Source: Zeugodacus cucurbitae (Eukaryota; Arthropoda; Insecta; Diptera; Tephritidae). From it: 64,000 nucleotides of DNA. Each line of letters begins with the position of its first letter. Positions within the stretch are counted from its first letter, which is position 1. The notes under the pieces are model-generated. The model was not told the DNA's origin. It saw only the letters and a list, made by a program, of their open reading frames with translations, and did no database searches. The stretch lies in NCBI RefSeq assembly GCF_028554725.1, contig NC_071668.1, forward strand, positions 78,586,719 to 78,650,718. The letters are read 5' to 3'. Below are positions 37,780 to 51,700 of this stretch, piece after piece. Position numbers and translations under genes: made by a program.

Positions 37780-40700
37780 ATTTATGTTCTTATCTTCAGA
37801 TAAATCATAGCAGCGTTTCCACGTCTAGCTCCGTTTGAAAGGAAAGAAACTTTTTGGATATTAAAAAAAACTAGGCCATCAATTGCATACACATTCAAGT
37901 ATTTGAACAATTTTTAATAAACATTAAAGCATTAAGACAAGTTCAAAGAGAGAAACTGTATAAATGGCGAATGTGCCATATGTACGTATGAACTGTATTC
38001 CTTTCTGGCATTGAGGTTACTAAGTAGTTGTAGAAGCTGCCAGTGGCAGCAAAGCTGAAGCTTAATTGCAAATGAAGCACTTCGGCAAATACACACACAA
38101 GAAAATGTTTACTATTATTCCAGGGTGCGCGGAGCTTTTTCGAAAATACTAAAACCGCAGACAAACACGTACGGATTTGCAGCTGCAAGGAAACACTGTG
38201 CAGGGCATGAATTGGATAGATTGAAGTGTAGATGCCGCATACTTGTAAAAGAGCGCCAGCGCTGTTACTGTTGCACTAAACAACAATGCAAGTGAATATG
38301 TGTGTGAGCTTCACTAGTCAAACAGCTGATGCAACAAGGCAAACATTGAGTAAGGCGGCAGCTAAACTATGCGGAAACTAAAAGGCAGGAAAGGCAGAAC
38401 AGCCAGCAGACAGCAGTCAGCAGACAACAACATTGGTGCACTTGACACCGGTTATACGAAAATAAAGCAACAAAAATATGCTATGCAATTAAAGGGAGCG
38501 AAAATGCAGAAACAATACTCCCTGGCGCCTTTGAGTACACCCGCGAGCGTCATTGTATCGCTTGTAAGCGCTGAGCTGCGCTTCAGATCCCAGCTCATGT
38601 CAAGAGCGCCGTTATTCTTTTGTTGTCGAACAATTTTCCAGTTTGTACACACATATGTTGTATGCGCCGCAGCGTAATTAAACACTAGGCACACATACAC
38701 ACATGCGCACACTTGCATAAGTGTGTCTGTGCATTTTGTATGGTTTGAAGTATGTAGGTGAAGCAGCACATACCACTACAAATCCACTACATATGCTAGT
38801 TCCTCCTCCATCGTCGGTTGGTTGAACGTCGTTGATACCGTAACTGTAAATTGTTAATTGGAGTGAAATTACAACAGCAATTGCATGCAATCAGGCTAGC
38901 GGCGTGATGAAGACTCCACAACATTTACTAGTAACCAACAATTCCTCAGAGCTCGTTGTGTGTGCATATTTGTGGCAATTTATTATATTTTATATTTTCT
39001 TGGATGTCAAGATTATAGTGGCACAACAAAATGCTGGCAATGTTGACATAAATACTAGTTTCTTCTGATTTTATGCAAACCAAGCAGGATTGGTGTGAAA
39101 CTATGTGTGTTAATTGCTTCTTGCTACATACATACATACATGTACGTATACAAATATTTTAAATATAACAGAAGTGTAGAGAATTATTGAATTAAAAAAT
39201 GCATCCCAACAACTACGTTCACTAAGGATTACTTAAAAATATACACTAAAAACACTAAATTGACACTACATTTCCCTATGACCTCGTCTAATGGTGCTCA
39301 GATGAATATGGGCGTGAATTTAAAAACGAAAGAAGCTAACATTTAGTTGCAGAATAACACTAAAATAAAAGAGTAAACGAATATAAAAGCTATTCACGGC
39401 ATTCCTCAGATGACGTTGATTAGAATTTTTTCTTTTACACTTTTATGAGAAATTTGATCGAGAGTACCAGGTTTGTGTTATATGCTTTTATATGGAACAA
39501 TATTATTTCAAATATTTTTCATATGAAATGCGTTTTCAATTAGAACTGTTGGACGAAACCTAAAAATGAGGAATAACCACCCTAATATTACATATAAAAA
39601 AGAATAAATATGTACCGCACTTAGAAAAACTCCCAGCATGTGCATTCAAGAGCTCTTTCTTGAGACACACATTCATACTTGCATATATGTAACATTGCAT
39701 ATATGGAAACTAACAGTTGATGTATGTAGAAGTAATGTAGCCTTAAGAGTCAGTAAGCGAAGACAAAGAAAAAAGAGAGAATATACAATTTCCTTACTAC
39801 ATCGGCTATTCTAATTCTCCTCTGCCTGTGGCTGTTACTACTTTATTCGTAGTTATTTTGGTCTGTTGTTAATGTAGCTTTTCATAGCTTTGCTAATAAT
39901 GGACTAACCTCTAATCCTGACTGATGTTCATAAGTCCAACATATGTTTCGTACATTTCTTATGCTTTTCAACTTGGTTTCTTCGTGTTTTGTATGCGTGT
40001 ACTCGTATGCTTTTTGCTGCTTTCTTTTGTTTGTACGCTGTTCTGGTTTTTTGTTTTGCCTTGTGTTTTGCTGTCTTATATTACTTGCTGAACTTCGAAA
40101 TTAAGAGAAATCTTTAACACATTGCTTTCATTTAAAACGTGAATTATGGCAGAACTTTTGTAATATCATAATATTTGTAATGCATATATTTTGGTTTTTA
40201 AGCTCATATCAAACTCAGTTCAAACGAATGTTTCTTAGTTGTAACAAAAGTTACAATGTTAAATGGATCAATGATTCAGCTCTTTTTACTAAAGTGATAG
40301 TGAAAAAAATTCTGTAATCTGCATAATATATTTTACATTTATTGTTGGACTCCTACCTAACTCACTCAATATATTCAGAACAAAATATTACCGCTGCCCG
40401 TAATTTATTTTTTTTATTACAAATCCATTGAAGGCATTTACACATGCAACTACTTCGCGTGTAATTACGTGGACTCCAAGCGCCAAAGACACATGCTAGG
40501 ACGACATCAGACAGAATAAGCTTTCAGGCAAATCAAGACCTATTATTGTACATATGAGCTTTATCAGCTATAGGCTCGCCTGTGTATTTGGCTTCCCTCT
40601 TAACTTACCAAAGCGTCGCAAACAAAAAACGCATCAGAATAAATCACTTTCTTGGGTCTAATTAAAGTTAATCTCTGCAATAATGCCGCAACTTGGGAAA

Positions 40701-42921
40701 GAGCGAGAGCCGTATCAAAAAAGCTAACGTGCTATGAAATAAATGAAAACCCCAGCTTAAATTACACAAGAAGTCTGTATCAAATCACTAGTGCAAAAAA
40801 CAGTATCGACTAAGGCGAAATTAAGAGAAAAGCGCGACAATAAGCCAATGAAAGACATAAACACACACAAACATATTTACTTCCACACACGCCAACATAT
40901 GACTCGTATACATATGAAGAGACGTGTTCATATGGCAAGTGAACTGCAGACACTCTGAGGGGTTTGAAACTGGAATAGGAAGCATGCGAAGCACAAAAAG
41001 TGTTCTCATCGCCAAAAGATTGTCTTGGGACATGAACATAAAACTTTGTCCTTTATCAGAGTCTAGCAGAGCATGTACGAGTATGTACATACATACGTTT
41101 CAATGGACACACATCGCAACGTGATGTATGTACGAGTATTTTCGCTGGGACTCTAGCGCTACTGCCAAACCAATGTTCGCTGGAATTATGTACACCACGT
41201 AGATTAAAGTTGTTGTCCCCGTGCAGATTTTTGTTGGCACCACAACATTATTAGCCAGCTGCCTGTTATCATCGACCACACATGAGGTGCATGCATATTT
41301 GTCTAAACTATAGAAGCGATGGAACAGATTGAAGCCGAATATTGCTTTTATTTACCATATTGCTTCAACAAAGACTTTACACTAGCTAAAAGAAGTTTGT
41401 ATTCAAAATTTGTCTTAAATTAATAATGCCTACTGATGGTTAAATATAAAAAAATGAAATATTTATGTTGAAAACTATATTCAAAAGAAAATAAGTAAAT
41501 TATTATGACCTGTACATTAACATAGACGACAGTAGTTTTCCAAAAGTCTACAGTGATAGAACAATAGCGAAGGGACCGCTAAAGTTCAGATGTAAACTCG
41601 ATTATAATCAGTATCCTATACCAATTTCTTTATTACATCATTAAAAAAAATATATAAAAAATTAATTCAGTTATGGTAAATACATCACACTCATGCTGTT
41701 TACCTTAAATTCGTAATTTCCTTAATTAATAATTTATAAAATCCTTACGACAAACATAAATAAAAATTGTAATTCTGGTAGACACAAAATGTTTGTGTGT
41801 TTATTTGCATAGCATGTGTGCAAAGGATTAAGCGTTTTGTTCCAGCTTTCACAAATTTATCCGGTACATATGTATATATTTATATACATTAAATTGCAGA
41901 ATATGCCTCGTGCTTCACATTCAGCTCTTATTAAAAACAATTTGTGCTACTTTTTGCTTGATTTGACTGTTGGCGTTACATATGATTCACATTGTAACAA
42001 TTTGTTCTCGGCTCTTAACTTATCTACAATATAAACGAGCAAATGTGTGTGTGGTTTGTTGTTTTTGTTCTTACATTTTTAACTTCAATTATTTGTTTAT
42101 AACTTTCTCAACTGTATGCGGGAGACTTAACCACATCAAGCAGCGTGGGGAGTTGTGGCAGTCAAACTTTTTGATAGCAATACAAAATTATTGTTGCCGA
42201 CTTTCAGCCGTATCGTTCTGAAAATTTCAGGGCTATTTATGACTGTTATGTGAATACATTTCCAGACACGGTTTTTGAATGCATACGAGCTTTGACAAAG
42301 CACACCAGTTTATTGTGCGTTGAAAACGCGTATAAGGCTGTCGCTTACCCTTAACAAAGGGAACATTGAGGTCGTAGTTGAATACAATACGTTAATCAAA
42401 TGGTCAACAGTTGCTCCTGATATCAACTGCGTGCTATAATACAAAAATTTAATCAGGCCAACAAACAAATTCAATGAAAATTTATCAAATTATCGTTGCC
42501 ACATTGTGATGATTTTGTTAAATATTAACAGGAAAGGGTTATTCGAAGGAAATGGTATTTCTCAAATAGGCAAAGTAGCAATTGGACTTTTCAAGTGTGT
42601 GAAGTCCCTGTGGTCCCATTTTAATAAATATTAACTGCTGACCATCTTAGCGTCAAGGCAACATGAAGAGTCAGTTGCAAAAACTGTTGTCAGAATTTTC
42701 GGCATAAAATGTATTTTCCTTAGCGAACAATACTTTTAAAACTAATGAAAATAAAACAAGTTTCATAGTATGCGATGGAAGTGCTCAAATGCTAGTTGAC
42801 TCTCTGTTGTTGTCGCTTGCTTATCTGTAAACTAATTTGTTAAAATGTCCGCTTTAAGAAACGGCAAAAGGACACGTTCTCAAGCCAAACAAGAGCCAGG
42901 AGTTAAATGTTTTTGTGTTGA
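37780..42921. other. Unannotated AT-rich stretch
   Basis: AT-rich, with a somewhat GC-richer block at 38370-38640 carrying overlapping ORFs on both strands (102 codons plus, 105 codons minus), neither with recognisable motifs. CATA and GTAT microsatellites near 39127 and 41090. Nothing else seen. Confidence 0.6.
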
Positions 42922-43303
42922 CCAAACTATGATGTTGGTGCGACAACATCTCTGTTGGCATTGTCAACGTTTTCCTCAAAGTCGTCAGCATTCACATCAT
43001 CTTTAGCTACCGCTAAACAAAACAACGTCGTTTACCTTTTTGGCTGCTCGTTGCCAGCAGCTTCCTACTTCGAAATGGCAAAGTCAACTATCGTCTGGGC
43101 AGCAGCGGGAAACGACACAATAAACACGACGGTCAGACGAGCAAGCGACAAGCGCGCAAGCAAGTAAGCCAAATTGTACTGGCATCAACAGCAACATGAC
43201 AACGTCTTCGACGATGAGAATGACGACGTTGTGCGAGATGAATCAAGACTCGCGCTGTACTATTCCAGGACATCGTTGATGACGACAAAGATGAGAAAAT
43301 AAG
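42922..43303 (+). other. Exon-like island: one frame open for 127 codons apart from a single TAA
   Basis: From 42922 one frame runs 81 codons to TAA at 43165-43167, then reads on in the same frame for 45 more codons to TAA at 43301-43303. The first part contains VVYLFGCSLPAASYFEM and the second HDNVFDDENDDVVRDESRL, both of protein-like composition. Within it lies an acceptor with a pyrimidine-rich lead (CACATCATCTTTAG|, exon from 43007) and a donor (AGCAA|GTAAGC after 43163). The donor would remove the stop, giving a 157-bp exon of two bases, 51 codons and two bases. Alternatives are a coding exon, a decayed gene piece broken by one nonsense codon, or chance. No domain recognised. Confidence 0.35.
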
Positions 43304-46300
43304 TGAAGGGTAATAAATTGTCGTAAAATTTGTAGAGAAATGATAGAAAAAGTCAAGGGAGAATAAATATAGAAATAATATCTATAGCAAACAAAAGAAA
43401 AATTGCGGAGAAGTCGTGAAATAAAAGTAGTCAAAAGAACATAACCTAGCAAGGCGTATAAGTAATTGTTCAGCTGGCAGAAATGAAAGAACGCAACAAG
43501 GAAACGTGAAATAGTTGTTGTCCATTTATTAGCCAGTTAGCTAGCCAATATAGCTAGTTAGCAATAGTGTGGTGTATACGAATATAAGGAGCGGAGGCAG
43601 GTTAGGCAAAGCAACGGAAGATATGCATTTTAAGCCAAAGAAGTCTTGAACTGCTTTGAAGTTTTTTCTTTCGGTTTTTAAGTAGAAATTTCATACTTGT
43701 GCAGATAAAATAGTTCTATTTTAGTGTCACTCGCACTACTTGAGTAGTACGAATATTTTAATACATAATTAAAATTTTGAATTTTTCAATGACTAATATA
43801 TTCCATCTGTTGAGTGCCAACAGCTATTTATTTAAAATATAATATCACATGATAGTACTTTGAAATTTGCATTTTGTAAGGGGTTAGTATTTCGTCAAAC
43901 AACAATTAATATGTTTTTTTTTTGTAACGCTTTTATACAATTAAGCTTTCAACTTGTACCTTTACTACTCAGCATTTAAACTACAATTAGAAAAGTTGCA
44001 ATAAAAGTAAAATTTCAATAAATCACAGCTCGCATTGCGGTAACTATCTTTCGTTTTCAGACCGATTCCATTTACATACCACGTGTTGCCCAACGCAAAT
44101 TTCACTTTCTAAACGCGTTATAAATATTTAATACAGTGTGGCCAACGGCGAGTGAAGACAACACTCATCTAAATATTTCGCCACCCATCATGCCCAGCTT
44201 GCCCTCCTTGTATTATATTTATATATATGTATACAATAGTGTTGAAATCTTGTTTTGAACTGTTTTGTTGTTGTTTACTTTTCCCTTGCCATCACAATTA
44301 TACTGCAAGACAATCAGGGAAAAACATTTCGTAAAAGTTTCACGGTTACATCACATCTCCATATGTACATACATATACTTACGAGAGGGATACATATAAT
44401 GCATTAAGTTACATCGTTTGTGATTGCCTGTGCATGTCAGTCACTCAAACGAGTTGAAAAGTATTCACAGAAGAAATAAATCTTCAGAAGTTCTTCTTTT
44501 CAGCATTTTAACTTTTGCCGGTTTGTTGAAAGCAGTCAAATAGACAACTACGATTTCTTGGTGTAGATTTATCCCGACGCTTTCGTGCACGTCCACGAAA
44601 TTTCTGTCTCTGTAGCTAGCACACTTATCTTATTTCGAAGAAAGTAGGTGAGCAGTAGCCGTTTCACTATTATTTTATTAAGACTTTTACTTTCAGCGTT
44701 CATTTGGAAGATATGATATACTAAATAAGTATACGTGTATATGCATGCTATCTTCATTTGAATTAACCGTAATTACACAAAAAATTACTATTAACATATC
44801 TCCGCTCTTAAAGGAAAAACTTTAAGTTCAGTGACTTTAGCCTTGTAGCTAACTCTGTCTTTCTTCATAGCCATGAAACATTCACTTATTTTTTATCCTA
44901 TCAATTAAAGAATGCGAAAACTAGATAAGTATTATGAGATTCCTAAGCTAAGTTATTTTGTTGCACTGCAAAATATTGCACTGACTGCAGTTGAACTGAT
45001 TTTTAAAGCGCCGATCGATGCAATATCAGCATAATTTCTGATTTGTTTTAAATTATCACTCTCCTAACAATTTTTATCACTTTGCAATCACTTCTTTCAC
45101 TGCCTTTCTAGACTCTTTGTACTTGACTTTGGCTTTGCCACTTATTATAATATAAGGTTTGTTTAAAGTTTTTCATTGCTCAGTAAATTTCTTCAAATAC
45201 TCTTTAGTTGAGCGAGTGTGAAAGAAACAACGCTTACAAAAGCATGTCAAAGACATTGAACATTATTTTCATCATAGTTTTGGCAACTCATGCTTCTCCA
45301 CTTTTATATCAAATGTTCTCACTACCTTCTACAACAGTTCTTTTTTAGAACTGAAACTTATGTATTCAGTTTGCTCACCATGCTGCCTATCTAGCTTACT
45401 TTCCTTACTTCACTTCCTCCTCCATTGGCTTCCGTGCAACACCTTTCGTTATGTTTTCCAACCGAAGGCAGAACAAGCTGAAGGGAATCGCTTATCATTC
45501 CTTTTTTATACACTTATGTACTCACTTTATTTTCCGCTGCTCTTCCATTCATGCGTTAATTGAAAATATTTAAGTTGCCGAAAGACCTGATATAAGGTCG
45601 CGCACTTTTCACTTTTCGCCATTTTTCTTTTTAATTAAATTTGTTGCTCGCCATTTGTCACTTGAACATCATTCTTTGTAGCTCATAACGGCTCGTAAAT
45701 TGTTCATTAAATATATGAAAATCGGAAAATTTTTAAATGAAAGGCAAAAATATAGTTGTAAAAAGGAACGGGCACTGTGTATTTGTACAAAAAGATTTTC
45801 AATGTTTTATATTTCGAGCAACTCTCAATTATTTTATAAACTATAAACCCAAATTAAAAAGTTTACGTAAAAGTTTGATTGCTCATGCAGTAAATTAAGT
45901 TACACATGCATGTACAAAATATGAATAACACGGTCTTATTAAATAAACAATGAGATTTATCCCCTGTCTCATAATTCCGAATGGAGTAACCTACCAACAC
46001 TCGACCTCCACACCCCGTGCATTCTACCCAACATCAGTCGTGGTGTGAAACCGCAAAATTAACACATTTGTTGACGGTGTAATCAATTTGTAATTTTGCC
46101 ACACCAACACATCCGCAGTTCCGAACATCACCCAATACAAACATACACCAAACGATGACAACGGTAAAAAACTAGCCAACAGAAAAGGACGTCGTCTAAA
46201 AAAACGTCGAGGCACAGCTTGTGCATTGTCACGAAAAGGTTGATGGAAAAGGGCAACAGATTGGTGAAACTTTTTCACACCAAACAAATACAAACAAGCC

Positions 46301-47970
46301 GCAAGGAACTCGCACAAACAAACAAACAGGCAAACAAAAGAGTGTGAAAAGTTTCATACTACTCGTACTACTTTGCTGCAGTTGGCACAATGGAAAAGCT
46401 GCCATATTTTTTATACGTTCGACATTTTTATTTTTCAAATCGTATTTTTTATTTTCCGTATAAAATCGCATGTCTGTTGCAGTGTTATGCCGTTACCAAA
46501 TAAATTTTCTTATCAATAAAAATATATATATTTTTACTCTATATACACTCCTTACTTTGCTTGCAGCATAAACTTGTGTCCTCAGTCAAGTTCGCCCGAG
46601 TGGAAGGAGGGTTGGTGAAACGTACACACACACAGGGGAAAATCTTCCGGTCGAAACAAAGTGTAACGAAAAAGTCTGTTAGAAATTTTTATTTTTCACA
46701 TGCAATCGTTAGTCGACCACGAACTACGAAGTATGAGCAACTGCTTGTCAAAAAGTTTGCGAAAATATTTTTTCAATTTCTACCACAGCCAAGGGCGGCA
46801 AATAAAGTGACAAATCCCTACATATATACAATATACCTTCGACTAGACACGGCCGCCATCCACAACATGACAACTTGACAATAATGACCACGTTCTACAC
46901 ACGCATATTTTTCGTGAGACGTCTCCCACAGCATCCAACAGGACTTTGGGCCATAAAAAGTTAGCAGTTCCCAGCACATGTGGATATAAATGTTAGTACG
47001 AGTATCTCGGCTCCAATTGGAATTTTTTATTCACTTACATCATAAATCACCGCCTTCGGGGCAAACATGCATACGCTTAGAGAGCGATGTGTAGTGTAGT
47101 GTAGAAGCAATGATGGAAAGGCAAAACGACCCCGGCCAATGGCGACAACTTGGCTGAGTCACACATTATTTATTAATTTTTTGCGTCCGAAAAAACTCGA
47201 GCTCAAAAGAGTGTTGTTGCAGAAGTTGTAGGCAGTCAGTCAAGCGCTCAATAAGAATTGATCAAATTGTTCGAAATTGAAAGTAAATTGAAAAAGAAGT
47301 TGACATTTTATTATAAGCACACAAGCGCCGAAGGCTAGCACACACGCTCACACATTTGCCCGATGTCAATATTATGCTTTATTTTGTTGTGCGTGTGCAG
47401 TTGGCTTGTGCCCACTGAAATTCATTTTTTCTTCATCTCTTCATCCGAGCATCCCTGAAATATTATTTTGCTACCTGGTCACCCATTGAGTTAACCTATC
47501 ATGTTTGACATGCATGTTTATTGTATTCGAATCGGTTGCCCTCCCGTGCGTATGCGTAACATTTAAATATAAATTGCGTGAAACTTCGCTAAGCCTGTGG
47601 CGGGTTGGATCCTTTTCTTATTGTTGTTTATATGCCAGCTAAACTTTTCGCATTGCGTGTTTTGATTTTGGCAATTCAATCTTCTCACGCACCTAAAAGT
47701 GGCAGCTATTGCAACATGTATTGTGTCGTGGCCCAACTGGGCGTATAAGTGACAAGCGCAACTCAAATGAGTGAGTGATTCTTGTCGAGTTGACAAGTTA
47801 ATTTTTTTGGAGGAATACTGGCATGGAAATAATTCAAAAAAATAAGTTAACAGTTGACGGAAATTGAAATTTGAGTATGAAGACATACATATATATGGTG
47901 ATAAAGTAACAGTTAAATTTTCGATTAAAGAATCTTTAGGATTTTCTTTAAATTTGCGAAAATTTGAGAA
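43304..47970. other. Unannotated AT-rich stretch
   Basis: Mostly AT-rich. A nested inverted sequence of TAGCTAG/TTAGC words lies at 43530-43565. On the minus strand an open stretch ends at a donor GAT|GTAAGT (47040), but its acceptor is poor. Other ORFs look accidental. Confidence 0.6.
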
Positions 47971-48455
47971 TCTGACAACCAACTGACATACATTTGATAG
48001 TTGCCATCAGACATCCTTCTAGCAGCTGTCATTTAGCATCCATCTGAGACGCCGTTTGACAGCTGTTATATAGCATCTGTTTAATAGCTGCAATTTGACA
48101 TACATCTGACTTCCATTTGACAGCTATACTATATAACACTCATCTGACATTCATTAGACAGCTGTAATTTAACATTTATTTGTCCATCTGACATAAGTTT
48201 GTCAACCCTCATCTAACATCCATTTGACATCTGCCATTTGATATCCATATGTCATCCATTTGAAGGCTGCTATTTGAATATATCTGACATTCGTTTAAAA
48301 GCTGTCATCTGACATCCGTTTGACTGCCACTATTTGAGAGCTGCCATTTTACAGCTCTCTGACGTCTATATGAGATCCATTTGACAGCTGCTATATAACA
48401 TCCGTTCAAGAGCTACAATTTTACATTCATCTAACATCCATTTGACAGTTATAGA
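47971..48455. repeat. Degenerate minisatellite (CATCCATTTGACAGCTG-type units), left part
   Basis: About 480 bp built from variants of two short words, CATCCATTTGA (11 bp) and CAGCTGCCATTTGA (14 bp), in irregular alternation, for example at 48225-48265 and 48375-48450. The array carries many TGACA and CAGCTG cores. It is cut at 48455 by the LTR retrotransposon and continues at 53577. The stretch 48142-48270 is closely similar to 53585-53690, which shows a higher-order duplication. No open reading frame fits it. Confidence 0.9.
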
Positions 48456-48747
48456 TGTAGGGCTTTTACTCACGCTTACTAATTCGGTTGAGCAATGAAT
48501 AAACGAATAGTTTTAGATATTGTAAAGTTTTAATCAGGAGTAAAAGTTATTCAAAAACGATTTATATTTTTGATTAAAGATTCAAAGTTAATAAGATAGT
48601 ATTCGCGTCTTTTCGTCGAGCGTCTTTTCGTCTTGCTTGCTTCGCGTCTACTCTCAAAACTCTCCGGCTCTCTTGTGCTCGTTGATGTAGACTTTATGTA
48701 TTGTATTTAAGGGTTACCAGCTACGTCGGGGTTACCTCAATCCCACA
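48456..48747 (-). repeat. 3' LTR of the retrotransposon (292 bp), overlapping the end of gag-pol
   Basis: Same sequence as the 5' LTR, starting TGTGGGATTG on the minus strand. Its first 27 bases are also coding: they supply the final residues CGIEVTPT and the TAG stop of gag-pol. The sequence just upstream (48748-48770, minus strand) is mixed and codes for protein; it is not a clean polypurine tract. Confidence 0.94.
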
Positions 48748-51700
48748 ATTCGGCCATCCTGCTGCGCATTCGCCCTCGAATGCGTCGTCATCATCAGAAT
48801 AATTTACCCATGGCTTCATAAATTCTGCACAAGTTGAAGTTCGTTTTGGGCCTTCACACACGCCAGCCTTAATAACGTCATACGAATTGTTGGCCTTTAC
48901 CTTAACAACACGGTAAGGACCGAAATATTTTGGCTTTAGCTTGAGCCCACCACCAAACTGCGTGCGTTTTACAGCAACTAAATCGTCAATCTCGTATTTT
49001 TTAGCTTCTTTGCGTCGTAGGTTATACGTTTTTTTGTTTTCGTCTTGTATTTTCAAAATCTGCTTTTTTGCTTGTTGTCTGAGTTCATCTCGTTGTTCTT
49101 GATATTGTAGACGTATTTCTTCTTGTATAAGGTTTTTAATGTTAAAATCGTCGGTTGTTCGCATCTTTACGCCTATTAGCAATTCAAATGGAGTCATGTC
49201 GATACTTCGGTTATAAGTAGAATTAATGACCTGTTGTACTCTATCTACAAACTTATACCACTTTGTCGGATCGCTTTTGCTCAGTTTCGATAAAACGCTT
49301 GTAATGACACCAATTAATCGCTCCACCTGGCCATTAGCTCGAGGTAGACCGGTAGTTATTGTTGTGTGCTGAATATTTTCTTCTTCACAATATCGTCGAA
49401 AATCGTCGGAAGTAAATGCGGATCCACGGTCAGATATAATCTGAACAGGACTACCAAACGTTGTATTTTGTAATTTCAAACGGCTAATTGTTTCTTGTGC
49501 TGACGTAGTTTTGGTTGGATATAACCATGCGAATTTTGTAAACGAGTCGATTACTGCGAAAATGTGCTTATATGACTTATTTGTAGTCTCCAAAGGACCA
49601 AGAAAATCAATATGGTATGTATGAAGCGGCATTCCTTCTTTAGGAATTGGGTGTAATTTCCCTTCTTGTTTCCCTAACTTTCGATTTGCGACAATACATG
49701 CAACACAATTGGCGATGTGCATGCGTATCTTTTCTTCTATTTTTGGAATAAAAAACTCTTTACATATTAGCTCCTTTGTCTTCTTTACGGCGAAATGGCC
49801 TTTTTCGTGTGCACGTCTAATTACGTCTCGCTGCATATGCTTCGGTACCACAACTAATTCGACATCATCAACTAACTTATGAAGAATGCCTCCTTTTTCG
49901 AAATAATCATTGTATGTCTGCTTTTCTTTAATAATTTCAGAAATTGCTCTTAAGTCTTCGTCTTGTTGCTGAGCACGTCGCATGGAACTTAGAAAATCTG
50001 CATCTGCTACAATCATAACTGGGTGACGACTGAGGGCGTCTACGTGCCTCATTTGTTGACCACTTCGATGTTCTACTTCGTAATCGTATTCTTGGAGGAA
50101 TAATATCCATCGAGCTACCCTAGTACTCAAATCCTTTTTCTCTAACGTTTTCGTGAAGGCGTTACAGTCAGTGACAAGTTTAAAGTGCAAGCCTAGCAAG
50201 TACACTCGAAACTTTTTCAGCGCTTCAATAACGGCTAAGATTTCAAGTTCATAACTTGAGTACTTTCTTTCTGCGTCGGAAGTCTTCTTACTACTATAAT
50301 AAATGGGATGCAACTGGTTGTCATCAGGGTTTATTTGAAGGAGTACTGCCCCATAACCGTCGATAGAGGCGTCAGTATGAACTTCGGTTTCATATTGCTG
50401 GTTAAAAATGCCCAATACTGGTTTCTCGCTTAACATTTTCTTCAATGTCTCAAATGCTGCTATTTGTTCGGCGCCTATTTCAAACTTTTTGTCTTGTTTA
50501 GTCAAATCAGTCAAAGGTTTCGCGATTATGGAAAATGAAGGTACGAATTTTCTAAAGTACCCTGCAAGACCCAGGAAACTCTGCAACTGTTTAATATTTT
50601 TCGGCAATGGAAACTTATCCAGAGCATCGATTTTGGATGGCGACGGCGAAATTTTTTGGCTCTCTATAACATGGCCAAGAAATTCTACGCGTTTTTTCAA
50701 GAAATGACATTTTTTCAAATTTAGCATAAGTCCATAGTCTTTACATTGATTAAGCACTATTTTTAGATTGCACATAGCTTCATGTTCATTTTCGGCAGGT
50801 ATTATAATGTCGTCTATATACGGCAATGCAATATTACGTCGCGAAAGATCACGAAAAATTGCGTTAACGTGTCTTTGGAAAACACCAGGTGAGTTGGACA
50901 AACCGAATGGCACTTTACAAAACTGGTATTGTCCACCATGCGTAACAAAAGATGTATATTTGCGGCTAGATTCACACACGGGCACATGGAAAAAACCGTT
51001 TTTTAAGTCTATCGTACTAAATATTTTCGCTTTTTGTAAACGATCTAGTTGGTCTTCTATTAATGGCAACGGAAAACGATCTTTAATTATAACTTTATTA
51101 ATTTGCCTATAATCTATGCACAATCGGTAATCACTGTCTCGTTTCTTTACTAGTACTACAGGGCTACTAAACTCCGATTCCGAACTTTCGATGATACCGT
51201 CGTTTAGCCACTGTTCTATTTGATCATCCACTATACATCTCTGCGTTAATGGAAGTCGTCGTGGTCTAAATGATATAGGTGTTTCATCCCGTACCACAAT
51301 ATTCATTTCAATGTTTGTTGATTTGCATTTCTCCGGCTTATAATTACATACTAGATCGCGCACTTCTTCTTTTGCTAACGTACTAGCACTCTCGTCAATG
51401 TCAATATCAGTTGTTGTTAGCTCTACATTCATCATAGGAAATACCACTTCACTTTTCAAGCTATTTTTCTTTATGCAAAGTCCATCACGATTAATGTGTA
51501 TTTCGGCTTGAGAACAAAACTCTTCACCAATTACTAAGTCAATGTCCATACACTTGGCAGATACCACCAAAAAATTTACGCGAAACAGTTCTTTATCTAC
51601 TTCGATTTCAATGTTTAGTTTTCCAATTGGTTTTATATTATTTTCAGATTTTCGTTCACCAAAACCTACTAAACGAATGTTTGTTTGTTCTAGCACAGGT

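Noticed and set aside
47971..48455. Minisatellite as a possible CRISPR-like spaced repeat
   Set aside because: Units are adjacent and degenerate, with no constant repeat separated by unique spacers.
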